A stretch of 64,000 nucleotides of DNA from Hippopus hippopus (taxonomy: Eukaryota > Mollusca > Bivalvia > Cardiida > Cardiidae): NCBI GenBank assembly GCA_946811185.2, contig OX328100.1, forward strand, positions 17,534,999 to 17,598,998, in the 5' to 3' direction. The stretch's first letter is position 1, and each line of letters opens with the position of its first letter. The translations under genes were made by a program, and so were the position numbers. Positions 30,984 through 43,100 of this stretch are shown here, in pieces. The notes under the pieces were generated by a model. The model was given only the letters and a program-made list of their open reading frames with translations, was not told the DNA's origin and did not search any database.

Positions 30984-31203
30984 TAAGTCTGTACCAAACA
31001 ATCCCTAGTTTTCACGACTCTGTGAATGAAGCCTTTTGAAAACATTGAAGGAAAAGGAGAAAATACTAGTAACCAGCATTTTCTCCTTTTCGCACAATGT
31101 TTTCTACCCTTCCCAAAACAAATTTCAATTTTTGAGTCACTTTAATTTTGTCGTCTGCTAATGCTTTCAATTTGGAACAGTCTAAACCCTGGTAAAGAGT
31201 TAA
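30984..31203. repeat. MITE-A copy
   Basis: Core GAAAATACTAGTAACCAGCA; right end GGTAAAGAGTTAA. Confidence 0.85.
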
Positions 31204-31482
31204 AACAATACATCACTTCAGGTGTATAAAGATGAGTTTGCAGAACAGAGTTGTTTGATTGATTGGTGTTTTTTCTAGTCCATCACAGCTACAGCTCACC
31301 TATTCATATATGTCTTGGTGTTTTACTAGGCTAGAGCTCTGAGGTCCTGCCTAAGGACACTTCAGAGAAAAACCCAGCTCTTCAAATAAAGTATGAACCC
31401 CTGGAGCTACAGGTTTCAAGTCCCACGCTTTGTCCTCTGAGGCAAGTAGAACCTCAAAGTGATTAGAAACAGTACATGTGTT

Positions 31483-31955
31483 TGAGCCATGGTCTGGCAA
31501 AAAGGAGCTTAAGTCCTTACCAAACAAGAAAATTTTAGACTTGTCAAAATTGAAAGTACTTGCAGACAACATGTCAAATGTGGTTAAATTGATGATTTTT
31601 GTTGGTGAAAGGTTAATAAACAATGTTGGAAAAAGAGAAAATGCTGGTTACCAGCATTTTCTCCTTTTCCCTTGATGTTTTCAAAAGCCCAAGGGTCGTT
31701 AAAACTCAGAATTGTGTGGTAAAGGGTTAATGCATTGCCATGATGCATTATACCAAGTGTCGGTCATCACATAAGTATGGATCATCAAGTCCATTTTGTC
31801 CAATAACTGACTGAATCTTGAAGTAGGATGGTCCTTAGACATGCAGAAAATTTACCAAAAGCAAAAAGTTTCAACCCAGGTCTGACTGCACAGGCTGACC
31901 TGGGTCCATACTTTCTGCATATAAACTAAATACCCTTCTCACAGTGCATGGCTAA
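31483..31955. repeat. MITE-C with a MITE-A inside
   Basis: MITE-C left end GAGCCATGGTCTGGC, resuming after the MITE-A at TGCATTGCCATGATGC and ending CACAGTGCATGGC. Confidence 0.9.
31513..31726. repeat. MITE-A inserted at TTAA in a MITE-C
   Basis: 214 bp between TTAA at 31509-31512 and 31727-31730. Undisturbed MITE-C copies (for example 9101-9113) have a single TTAA here. Confidence 0.93.
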
Positions 31956-32394
31956 TTTAGATGATCTAAATGCTCTTCTTATGACTAGAGGCCTCCAAAT
32001 TAGCAGTCCAAAACTGCATTTAGGGCAAATACTATACCTGTACTAAACAACTGGTATTGGAGGCACATAAAATCTCACAACAGTAATTTATGGTCAAATA
32101 AGCTAAAAGAACACTGTAAAAAACCCAATTGTATTACAAACATCTTTATTTTTACCTTTTTATTTTGTGTAAATGATCTCTAAAATGAACACATAAAATG
32201 AAGTATATACACAATGTATCTGAAAAGAAAAACATGCTAACACAACAAGTTTACAAAGACATGAACATATATTGAAGGGGGAATTGTGTGTTCCATTAGG
32301 AAAGTGGAAATGGAGCAAATGAGAAGAACCTGACAAATACAGTAAATGTGCCAAGCTAGAGCACCAATGCAGACAAACTGAGGCTTTGCTCATT

Positions 32395-32645
32395 TCATAA
32401 GAAAGGAGGCTTAATGCATCTCAGTGATGCATCGTACCAAGCAAGTCATCACGTCATTAAGGATCTATGAAATCAATTTTGTTTAATAACTGACTGAATC
32501 ATGAGGAAGACTGTTCCTTTGACATGAAGAAAATCAACCAAAGGCAGAGTTTCAACCTAGGTCAGCCTGCATGGACTGCGCAGGCTGACATGGGTTGATA
32601 CTTTTCAAAGATACATTACACCCCCTATTTCATAGTTCATGGCTC
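32395..32645. repeat. MITE-C copy
   Basis: GGAGGCTTAATGCATCTCAG; core GGTCAGCCTGCATGGACTGC and GCAGGCTGACATGGG; end TTCATGGCTC. Confidence 0.88.
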
Positions 32646-32697
32646 AAATGCTTCAACCTCAGCTTACCTTTCCACACAAGCACCCCAAAATTTTGTT

Positions 32698-32926
32698 TTA
32701 ACCCTTTACCAAATGACAAAATTTTAGACTGGTCCAAATTGAAAGCACTTGCAGATGACAAAATAAACATAACTCAAAAATTGAAATTTGTTTCCAGCAG
32801 GGTAGAAAACATTGTTGGATAAGGAGAAAATGCTAGTCACCAGCATTTTCTCTGTTTCCCACAGTGTTTTCAAAAGGCTTCTATCTCAGGGTCGTAAAAA
32901 CCAGGGATTGTTTGGTAAAGGGTTAA
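32698..32926. repeat. MITE-A copy
   Basis: TTAA at both ends; AATGACAAAATTTTAGAC left, TTTGGTAAAGGGTTAA right. Confidence 0.92.
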
Positions 32927-32984
32927 GCCTATTTCATTTGCATTAACACAAGGGAGGTAACTATGCTAGCCTATACAATACTAT

Positions 32985-33120
32985 AACTCTTTACCGCACA
33001 ATCCCGAGTTGTACAACCCTGAAGAAGAAGGCTTTTGAAAACATTTAGGGAAAAGGAGAAAATGCTGACAACCAGCTTTTTCTCCTTTTCCCACAATGTT
33101 TTCTACTCTATCAAAGACAA
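32985..33120. repeat. MITE-A left part, split
   Basis: CTCTTTACCGCACAATCCC through the palindrome to CTATCAAAGACAAAC. Confidence 0.85.
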
Positions 33121-33720
33121 ACAGAACTGTCGCAAAGCCAACAAATAACCCCCCCCCCCACCCCCGAACCTTGTCACTGAAGCAACACAATCAGAATATC
33201 GAAATGTTTTCAAGACAAAATTCATCTGTAATCTTGACCTTTGACCCATGTGACGCCAAAACAATGGGGCACCTCCTTGGGTCATGAGCAACACTTACAT
33301 AAAGTTTCAGGGTCCAAGGTCAAACAGCTATTGAGTTAGAGCAAAGAATTGTTTTTAAAACAAAGTTCACTTGTGACTTTGACCTTCAACTCATTTGACC
33401 AGAAAAACAATAGAGCACCTCCTTGGGTCATGAGCAATACTCGTATACAGTTTTGGGGTCCTACGTCAAACGGCTTTTGAGTTAGAGCACAGAAAAGATT
33501 TTTAAACAAAGTTCTTCTGTTACCTTGACCTTTGACCCATGTGGCCCCAAAACAATAGGGCACCTCCTTGGGTCATGAGCAACGCTTGTATAAAGTTTCA
33601 GGGTCCTATGTCAAACAGCTTTGGAGTACGAGCACAAAAATGAAAACCTTGATGGATCAACGGACAGACAGACATGGTGAAACCAGTTTATCCCCCTCTA
33701 CTTTGTAGGTGGGGGTTATA
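33121..33720. repeat. Triple 147-bp tandem repeat of the GGGTCATGAGCAA type, splitting a MITE-A
   Basis: Three tandem units, each with CTTGACCTTTGACCCATG, GGGCACCTCCTTGGGTCATG and AAAGTTTCAGGGTCC, start near 33235, 33381 and 33527. It begins beside a C-rich tract and ends CTACTTTGTAGGTGGGGGTT. A MITE-A left part precedes it and the matching right part follows. Confidence 0.75.
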
Positions 33721-33805
33721 AAAGTCACTATTTTAGCTACAGTTAATTGCCACCTGCAATTGCTTTAAATTTGGTCTAGTCCAAATTTTTTTTGTTCAGT
33801 AAACA
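33721..33805. repeat. MITE-A right part, split
   Basis: TTTTAGCTACAGTTAATTGC to TTTTGTTCAGTAAACAG; it continues the copy that stops at 33120. Confidence 0.8.
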
Positions 33806-33914
33806 GTTGTTACAGACTACTGCTCCTTTACCTTTCAATGTTTTCAATGGAAATCAAAACAAATTTTCTCTCTTCAACTATTTTATGTTGTCACACATGC
33901 GAACACCCTCACAG

Positions 33915-34147
33915 TTAACCTTTCACCACACAATCCCAAATTTTTAAGACCCTGAGAAAGAGGGCTTTTAAAAGCATTGTGGAAAAAGGAAAAAAATGCT
34001 ATTGACCAGTATTTCCTCCTTTTCTAACAATATTTTCTACCATTATTGATAGAAACACCATCATTTGAATCACACTTTATTTGTCGTCTGCAAGTACTTT
34101 GAGTCTGGACCCGTCTTAAATTTTGTTGGTTGGTTAAACAGGTAAAA
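33915..34147. repeat. MITE-A copy
   Basis: TTAACCTTTCACCACACAAT start; core AAAATGCTATTGACCAGT; right TTAA decayed. Confidence 0.85.
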
Positions 34148-34204
34148 TTAGCATATCAAATAAACAACTCTGACAGAGATTTAATTATGGACACAGTTTA
34201 ACCC

Positions 34205-34320
34205 TTTCAATGCCATAGGTGATAACAAGAGCTTTTGTATATGTTGTAGATTAAGATCAGACTGCACAGAATGTGCAGTACAATCTTAGATCTTTACTGT
34301 CTGCTTCTTTCAAGTCAAAT
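34205..34320. repeat. MITE-B fragment
   Basis: AACCCTTTCAATGCCATAGG then AGATTAAGATCAGACTGCAC and AGAATGTGCAGT. Confidence 0.6.
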
Positions 34321-34566
34321 CTTCTTAGAGTGAAATCTCGAAGATAAATATATTTCTTAGTTTCCATGGATTGTATTTTCAAAGAAGTTGTGATGAAAGA
34401 GATATGCAAGGAAATGGAAAGAATGCATGGAACCATACTCTTGCTGCAAATGTGTAACCATACGTAACTTCCTTTTCAGGTGAGCTAAAAATAACAGCAA
34501 TAGCCAATCAGGTAGCTAGCCATATAGATTGTAAATAAAATGCATGTGGGTAGGAACAATGTGTAT

Positions 34567-35015
34567 TGTCAGCCCAAATGGCTCACGTGGTAGGCTGTGA
34601 GAATTGTGAGCCATAAATTTCTGGATACTGGTGGGTGTGGGTTTTAGCCCCATTGCTAAACATTACTAACCCTAATCCTGCTACATAAGTGAAATGAAAT
34701 TTTTGTGCCGTTAGTAAAATCCCAAATTTTGCTATCTCAAAGGTACCTAATGGTGGACAAGATGTTCTTATCTGACAGAGTAGATCAAAGATCAGACTGC
34801 ACATTCTGTGCAGTCTGATCTTGATCTACACTGCCCACAAAAGGTCAGTGAGTCGCGCAAGCAGCTTAGGCGTTATTAACTTATAGCTTTTTGGATAAAA
34901 TAAAGGTCCTTTCTGACTGTGGTATACACCAAGCACATAAGAGAACCAGGGGTAGCTTAGGATGGGTTTTGTCCTGTATTTTGAACTATCCCCTGTAACA
35001 CAGAAAATCAATCAA
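34567..35015 (+). repeat. SINE (family I) split by a MITE-B
   Basis: Head GGCTCACGTGGTAGGCTGTG; MITE-B at about 34671-34874; the SINE resumes at AGCTTTTTGGATAAAA and CCAAGCACATAAGAGAACC. Confidence 0.75.
34671..34874. repeat. MITE-B copy inside a SINE
   Basis: CCCTAATCCTGCTACATAAG to GTCGCGCAAGCAGCTTAGG; core CAAAGATCAGACTGCACATT. Confidence 0.85.
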
Positions 35016-35027
35016 ACAATAATGTAT

Positions 35028-35335
35028 TATGAGCCGGACTAGCTCCAGTGGTAGACCAAGGGATTTGTAATTTCAGGATACTTGAGGGTGTGGGTCCAAT
35101 TCTTATGGCTTACTGAAAGTCTTTCGGTTGAGGCTTTAAATCTAGGTCCCCTGTGACAGTGTTATACACAATGCATGTTAAAAGTCAATGCATAACTGAT
35201 GATGCATTTCGTCCTATGTTTTGCACTATCTGCCAAATCATAAAACTATTAACAGCCTTCTGGGGCCCTCGTTCATATGGACAAGCTGTGGTAGTGGTAA
35301 ATGATACCAAAGCAAACAGTTCATTTTTCTGTATT
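35028..35335 (+). repeat. tRNA-derived SINE (family I)
   Basis: TAGCTCCAGTGGTAGACC, TGTGGGTCCAATTC, GTCTTTCGGTTGAGGC, CTTCTGGGGCCCTCG. Confidence 0.78.
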
Positions 35336-35544
35336 CTAAGAATCAATCATAACATGGCTGTTGCTGAAGAAATTAAACTACACTAGCTATTAAAAGATAT
35401 TTACAATGATTTAAAAAAAAACAAACTTTTTCATAGAGTTGTCACTACATAATTAAAAATGTACTTTTACAACAAGAATTTGCTTTTTACCTTGTCAAAA
35501 ACATCCCTTACCTTTTGACATTCTTACAAGACCAATAGATTTCA

Positions 35545-35800
35545 GCTATGCTCTGTGAAAAAGGTTGTCTGATGTATTTACAAAAAACTATTGACCCATG
35601 TCAGCCTGCGCAAGTTTGCGCAGGCTGAACTGGGTCAAAACTTTTCACTTCCTATAATTTTCTGCATGTTGAAGGACCATTCTACCTCATGATTCAGTTA
35701 TACAAAAAGGATTTTATGGATCAATCAATGATGTGATTTGCTTGGTATCATGCACCAAGGAGATGCATTAAACCCCCTTTTGCCAGAGCATGGCTCATTT
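35545..35800. repeat. MITE-C copy, opposite orientation
   Basis: GCTATGCTCTGTGAAAAAGG to GCCAGAGCATGGCTC; core GTCAGCCTGCGCAAGTTTGC. Confidence 0.88.
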
Positions 35801-36434
35801 GTAAATTACAGTTATTGAATTAAATCAGGAATTCAGGCAGCTGACTTGAGATTGCCCTACTAAACCATATTTTCACTTAAGTTACTCCAAATATCTATCC
35901 TTTGCCCATTCTCACACAAACACAGCTTTTCAAAACATTGCAGGAAAAGGAGCAACAACAAGCATTTCTTTAATTTTACATTCAATCCATACCATTTGCC
36001 AAGGAGCCACCTTGCCTTGCCTTCAAATGTATAACATATATGAAAATATTTCAGCAAAAGGAGTAATTGCTCAAAAAAACAAAACTTCCTCTTATGCTAC
36101 TGTGTTTTCAAAAGTGCTTTCTAAAACAAGGGATTATCTGCCTGAGGCAATTCTTTGTAAAGACACTGCAAGAGCAAGTAATTCCTCAATTTGCAATGGT
36201 AATAAGTGGGCCAGTCTAAATGTAGCTTATTAAATGTTGATCCATGATTATACAAAATGATGCATGGCACAGAATTTGAAAATACGGCTACTGTTCCCTT
36301 TCCTGCGATATTTTCCACACCATTCCAAAAATGACTCTTCCTTTTCCAAAAAAGATTCCTCCTTTACCAAACTTGCATTCATTACATATAGTTGTATATC
36401 ATAGCACTATGACACAATTTCATAGTTTTCCATA

Positions 36435-36672
36435 TTAACCCTTAGGCTGCTAAGCGCGACTAACTAACCTTTTGCGGACAGTGTAGATCAATATCAGACT
36501 GCACAGAGTAGATCAATATCAGACTGCACAGAACGTGCAGTCTGATCTTGGCTCTACTCTGTCCGATAAGGAGATATTATTCCCCCAAAACATACCCTTG
36601 AAATAGCAATATTTGGGTTTTTACTATCGCATTGAAAATTTCATTTTAGTTAATTATCAGGATAAGGGTTAA
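36435..36672. repeat. MITE-B copy
   Basis: TTAACCCTTAGGCTGCTAAG to ATCAGGATAAGGGTTAA, with one internal duplication of GTAGATCAATATCAGACTGC. Confidence 0.92.
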
Positions 36673-36856
36673 AAGCATTTACAGACGACAAATTCTATGC
36701 GGCTGAAATGATATGATTTGTCTTTTGAAGGGTAGAAAACTTTATGGGAAAGAAGAAAATGCTGGTTACCAGTATTATCTTCTTTTCCCATAATGTTTTC
36801 ATATGTCTTTTTTCTTGCAGTCTTAAAATTACAGGATTGTTTATTTGAGGGTTAAA
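36670..36856. repeat. MITE-A, left end replaced by the MITE-B
   Basis: Starts inside the arm at AAAGCATTTACAGACGAC. Core GAAGAAAATGCTGGTTACCA with mirrored GAAG / CTTC. It ends TTTATTTGAGGGTTAA. Confidence 0.82.
36840..36845 (-). terminator. Candidate poly(A) signal for the GLYR1-type gene
   Basis: TTTATT on + reads AATAAA on the coding strand, about 180 nt beyond the stop codon. It is the only canonical hexamer I see in that interval and lies in the mutated end of a MITE-A. Confidence 0.4.
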
Positions 36857-37025
36857 AGCAGGTGTAGAATAATGTTCTAAAAGTTATACTTCGGTCAATC
36901 TTTTCTCTAAAATATGTCTGTTTGCTGCAAATTTATCTATAAAGTGAACAAGTACAAGAAACACAATCATGCTAAAATGCTATTCATCTGTGGGTACATA
37001 ATTCACAAAACTGTTTGATCTGTGC

Positions 37026-37100
37026 TCAGTTACTAGCCGCCCTAAACACTGCAGAAATGTCACTTTCTCCATATCCTAAACGCCTTGCTTTCTTGTACAA
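37026..37100 (-). CDS. GLYR1: GLYR1-type terminal exon f
   Basis: Encodes LYKKARRLGYGESDISAVFR and the last residues AASN, then TGA. Acceptor CTTGTTTCAG. It matches the family C-terminus in length and in the SAV motif. Confidence 0.88.
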   Translation of the reverse strand: MYKKARRLGYGESDISAVFRAASN

Positions 37101-40100
37101 CTGAAACAAGAAAAGAAAAGGAGAAAATTTTAATTTTTTCCAGCAAGGCAGACTATACAGTTTAGAATAATTGGTTGTTTGGTGTTTTAAGTCTTTACCA
37201 GATAACAAAATTTTAGACTTATCCAAATTGAAAGCATTTGCACATGACATTTAAATGTGACGTTAAAGATTGGGTTTGTCTCTAAAGGATAGAAAACATG
37301 GTGGGAAAAGGAGAAAATGCTGGTCAACAGCATTTTCTCCTTTTCCTACTATATTTTCAAAAGCCTCTTTCCAAAGCATTGTTAAATACAGGATTGTATG
37401 GAAAGGGTAAAACAGTTTTTACGCTCTCCAAAACATTATCAGCGAAGCATATATGCAGCCACATTGTCTGTCCAGCAATTTTGTGTCTGCTAACAAATCT
37501 CACTCATTTGGTAGTATCCATTAGTTTAACCCACATTTTTGTGTCTACTGTATTTTTGTTCTGTGCTAGGTCTATATGTTTCTGGCATATCTATGCTTAC
37601 ACTAAAAATATCCTTTCCTAGCCACTAGCTGTTTTCTTACAAGAAACAATACATGCACAACTGTCTCAGTTAATTCTTTACCAAACAACAAGATTTTTGC
37701 CATGTCCAAGTTGAAGACAGTTGCAAACCATAAATTAAATGTTGCTCAAAACATGAAATTTGTCTTTTGTAGGGTACCAGCATTTTCTTCTTTTCCCACA
37801 TTGTTTTCTTGTATATCAAAGTAAAATGGTGTCATCTTTGCCACCTTTAATTTGTCATCTGCAATTGCTATCAATTTGGGCAAGTCCAAAATTTTGTCGT
37901 TTGGTAACTAGTTAAACAACACTTTACCTCATTAGCAGCTGCTGTAATGTATAGAGGTTGTTCCACTTTGTCACCTAACTGTAGAGCTAATCTCAGGTCT
38001 TTCTGTTGGTGTTGTAATGGAAAATGAGGATCATATTTCTGGTTTAAAATCGCTGAAAAGAAATTTCAAAAATTGTGAATTTGTTTTGTTGGTGTTTTAC
38101 TGTGTTCTCGCAGGTATGTCAGCCAGTGCACAAATCCACGCATTTTTGGTGTTAATCTAACCAGCAATATGGACATTACCATTTTCAAGCCACTGGCTGC
38201 TTTCAAGCATATTAAAGATTACCACCCCTTGCTCATCGGTAAATATCCTGTAACATCGACATTTTCATAAAGGCTATTCGGCCAATCTCAGCAGTTTCCG
38301 TCTTTTAATATGAGAGTTAGGGGCCGTACACTCACTAACTCATCGGTAAATATCGCGTAACATCGATGTTTTTGTAAAGGCTATTTGGCCAATCTTGACA
38401 CTTTTGTCTTTTAATATGAGAACTAGAGGCCGTAGACCTTAACAAAATTTTGAGGGTGACAAAAGTCATTTGATCTCAACCCTGAAATCTACAATTTTTA
38501 ACAAACCCTGAATTGAACATATTTTCCCTGGCTGGATCTGTAAAAACTTTTTATGAATCATAGATTTCCTTTTTTTTCCTAAGTCATTTATTGTTTTATA
38601 TACAATGACCAGCTCAAGTATTCTATATCACTGGAAGCAACATTCAGGTCGCAAATCTTATGGATAAAAGTAATCTTTGATGCCCCGCATATGACAGTTT
38701 AATACCTGCAACCAAGTTTAATCCTGAACTTTACTATCCCCCCGACTTAAAACAATAATCAGTCTAAAACAGGAATGTGTCCTGATCCCATGACATTCAA
38801 TGATTCTTTGAAAGAATTAAATATATGAACACAATTAAACCAGTACAACAATTTTTTAAAAAGAACCTGTATTATGTCTGATGAAATCAAAAATGATATT
38901 CTTTTAACCCTCAACCCAACAATCCTGTATTTTATGACCCTCAAGAAGAAGGTGTTTGAAAGCAATGTTGGGATAGGACAAAACTCTGGTAACCATCATT
39001 TTCTGTCATTCCCACAATGTTTTTTTTTACCCTTCAGAAGACAACATCTTAGCCACATCTAACCCTTTACCACATAATCCTGGCTTTTAATGACTCTGAG
39101 GAAGAAGGCTTATGAAAACATTATGGGAAAAGAAGAATATGCTGGTTACCAGCACTTTCTTCTTGTCCCAAAGTTTTCAGAAGTCTTCATCCCAAGTGTC
39201 CTTAAAAACAGAATTATTTAGTAAAGGGTTAACTCTTTACCAAATGACAAAATTTTACACTTGTCCAAATTGAAAGCATTTGCAGAACACAATTTTAATA
39301 GGGCTCAAATGATGGAATTTGTCTTTGATAGGGTAGAAAACACTGTGGGAAAAGGAGAAAATGCTGGTTACCAGCATTTTCTCCTTTTCCAACGATGTTT
39401 TGAAAAGGCTTCTTCCTCAGGGTCGTTAAAAGTCAGTGTAGTGTGGTAAAGGGTAAAACGGTTATGGCGTTACCTTGACTTTTATGAATAATGGTGGGAC
39501 ACCGCAGAGAACCAAGACTCAATACTTCTGCTACATCTTCAAGGTCAAGGCCCACTTTTTCTGCCATCGCCATGGCTTCCGAGAGACTAGCCACCACAGA
39601 CCCCATTACCATGTTGATGATTAACTTCATTCTAGTAGCTGCACCTGGGTCTGATCCTGTGTAATAGGATTTATCTTAAAGATTCAACTGAGCAATAGGG
39701 GGCTAAATACATCTGCAAAAAGTATTCATCCAAGTCAGCCTGCACAATCCGCGCAGGCTTACCCAGGCCGAAACTTTTTTGAATTTGGTAAATTTTCTTC
39801 TTGTCAAAGATCCAGTGTACCTCATAATTCAGTTGGTTGTTACAAGAAATGGATTTTCTGCATCCATAGTCATATGATGACTTGCTTTATGTCATTGATC
39901 ACGGAGATGCATTAAGCCCCCTTTTACAACAGCATGGTTCATCTATATTCATTTTCCGCCAATTTTTAACCCATTGCATTATATTTTATCAAACTATAGT
40001 TATTCTTGTATCTTCATGCAAAATGTTGCCCCTGATGGTTACAAGGTTGGGTAGATTACAACTGACAGAAAGTACATTTTATTTTCTTGGAGCCATGAAA

Positions 40101-43100
40101 GAAATTAAAGATCTCAAATATATGTATTCATCCCTTACACCATATATATCGGTAATTCATCTGTTTACACAACCGGCTAATTTTTAAGCATTTTACAGTC
40201 AATCAAATTTTCGTCATCTAGTGAAGAGTTACATGTTTTACGTCACAATTTATCAACACTTCAGTTTTATCATGTTAACAGCTCACTGGGTTATGTATTT
40301 CCTGTGTTTTATTAATTCTGCCCAAGGGCTCACATGTGCCTTGCCAAAGGACAATCCAATACTTTCCATTATTTGCGGATAAATCTGGAATAAAAAAGCC
40401 TTAAAATTTCAAGATCTAATTTGTATTAAATCCATTTCATTAAGTAGGATAAAGATTCGTATTGTCACATCTACATTCTCTTGCAAGTTAGGTTAAAACA
40501 ATAGATGCAAGTCGTGCTCTGCGAAAAACAGGTTTCGACCTCAGTCAATCTGCACAGTCAGTGCAGCCTGACCTTGGCCAAAACTTTTTGCTGTTAGTAT
40601 AATTTTCTGAAAGTCAAAAGACCAGTCCATCTCATGATTTACTTAGCTGTTAGACAAAATTAATTTTATGGATTCATAATTATGTGATGACTTGCTTAGA
40701 ATCATGGAGATGCACCTTTTTTCAGAGCATAGCTCATATATAAAACCTCGTCTTCAAATAATACCTATTTGAATGTAATTATTACTACTGAAAATCAATG
40801 AATTACTGTAATATTCCATTCATACCCAGATAGAGAGACTTTTTCCCGATTGCTTCAAAACATGAGAAACAGTCATCGAACAACTTTCTATCCCCTGAGG
40901 CTAGGATGGTCAACTGTCCCTCGAGAGCTGGTACTCTACTGCCCACAACAGGTGCCTCTAAATAAACACCACCTCTGGCTTGTATTGCCTGAAATTATAG
41001 AATAATAATTGTAAGCCACTGCACCCTTTTCCCTCAGTTAATTCAAACACTAAACAGTGTATACTGCAGAGATTACAAAGCTGTATCAATGCAATTATGT
41101 GCTAAAACCCTAGCTTGTTTCAGGTGTTAAAGAAGAGACATACACCTTATAATGACAATCACAGACTTACCTCCCTTGTAAGATTAAACCCAAAGGTATG
41201 CCAGCTGCTGATTGATCCTCTTTGTTTTCATTCTTGCCCCACTCAGAGGCCAAGCCCCGGTAGCTCAGTCGGTAGCGTACAGGACTTGTGGTTCCTGGTT
41301 CGATCCCCGGCTCGGCCAATTTCTTTATGGGAATTGATGATAGTCATTGTGACAGGATTCATTCCTCTCACTGCTAACTATTGTTTTCAACTATGGTTAT
41401 GTGGGAAAGCAGCCAGTGGCTGGGAAAGAATATTGTGCGGAGGACTGGAAACAGAAACTCCAGGAAAGCATGGATAGGTGCACTGGCTGCCGCGATATAA
41501 CTGAAGTAATGTTGAAAACAGCGTAAACAACATACACTCAATCAGTTCAGAGACTTATAAAATTAGCCTATCATTGATTTGTAAGGCCAACATAATTATT
41601 TTTTACAGAACCAAAACATGTCCATAATTGAAATGCTAAATACAAAATTGACCTGACATGTCATTAGATTCTGCAGTAATATTAGAAGTTTCTAAAATGA
41701 GAAATTTATAGAAGTGGAAAAAAAAAAACATTGTAGCTTAGAAGCAAACTATTTTCCTTAACTCTTTAGCAAAAGACAAATTTTTTTACTAGTCCAAATT
41801 CAAGGCATTTGCAGATGTCAAAATAAATGTAACTCAAAAATTCAAATTTGTTTTGAGACAGCTAGAAAACATTGTGGGAAAAGGAAAAATGCTGGTTACT
41901 AGCATTTTCTCTTTTTGCCACAATGTTTTCAAAGGGCCTTTACATAAGGGTCATTAAAACTCGGGATTGTTTGGTAAGGAGTTTACTCTTCAGCAGACAA
42001 CAAAATTCTAGACCTGTTCCAATTAAAAGAATTTACACAAAACACATAAAATATGTCTAAACTGTTGGAACTGCTTGAAAGGGCAGGTAACATTGTGGAA
42101 AAAGGAGAAAATGCAGGTTATCAACATTTTTCCTTTTCTTACAACATTTTCAAAAGCTTTTTTCCGTACTGTCATTAAAACAAAGGAGAGTTGCAAAAAG
42201 GGTTAAAGGGACAAATCAAGGGATATAACTGACTCTATGGTCCTCTCTCTGCTGCTTCTTACCTCCGCTACATCTTGAACTGTTTCTTCGTCTATGGTTG
42301 ACATCTCTACAAAACATTTGCCCGATGAAATACCTCGTAAAACTCCATGACTACCAAATACAATCTGAAAAAATATGATAAACCACAGTATTTCATAACT
42401 TTACCTCATGTAATTGACTTTTTTTTTTTCAGAACATCAAAATACTTAGACTGAAAGCATCATGTCAAAAGGAGATATTACTTTTTGATGAGCAACTTCT
42501 TAATCTGCCACAATGTTTCACACACATTCATGTGCGAAACCTTCATTCATGCTCAATTTTGTTTTTTACAAAACGACAAAATTTTAGACAAGTCCAAATT
42601 CAAAGCATGTGGAAACAACACATTAAACATGACTCGAATATTGAAATTAGAATTTGGAAAGGGTAGAAAACATTGTGGGAAAAGGAGAAAATGCTGGTTA
42701 CCAGCATTTTCTCCTTTTTCCACAATCTTTTCAAAAGGCTTTTTCTTCAAGGTTGTTAAAACTCTCAATTGTGTGGTAAAGGATTAACACGGATGTTTTT
42801 GGGGTCCTGCATGGCTCAGTGGTAAAGTGTAGGACATATAACCCTCTTTTGTATATTATGTTAACCCTATACCTAAATAATCTTGTTTCTGAACAATCCT
42901 TAGTAAAACAGTCTTACATACAAGCCCAAATCAATTCTCAAGTTTGAGGATACTCTTACTTTTGGAAACTGTTTTCTTCATGGCCTGATGATCACTGCAA
43001 AGGGCTATAAAAGGCTTCTCAAAACAAAGTAAGTGAAAAGAGAAAATTATAGTAACCAGCAATATTCCCATTTCCAAACAATGTTTTCTATCCTATAACA

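Noticed and set aside
41253..41320. tRNA-like sequence with good A and B boxes
   Set aside because: No paired acceptor stem, no clear anticodon arm, and it runs directly into a repeated SINE body; a SINE head, not a tRNA gene.
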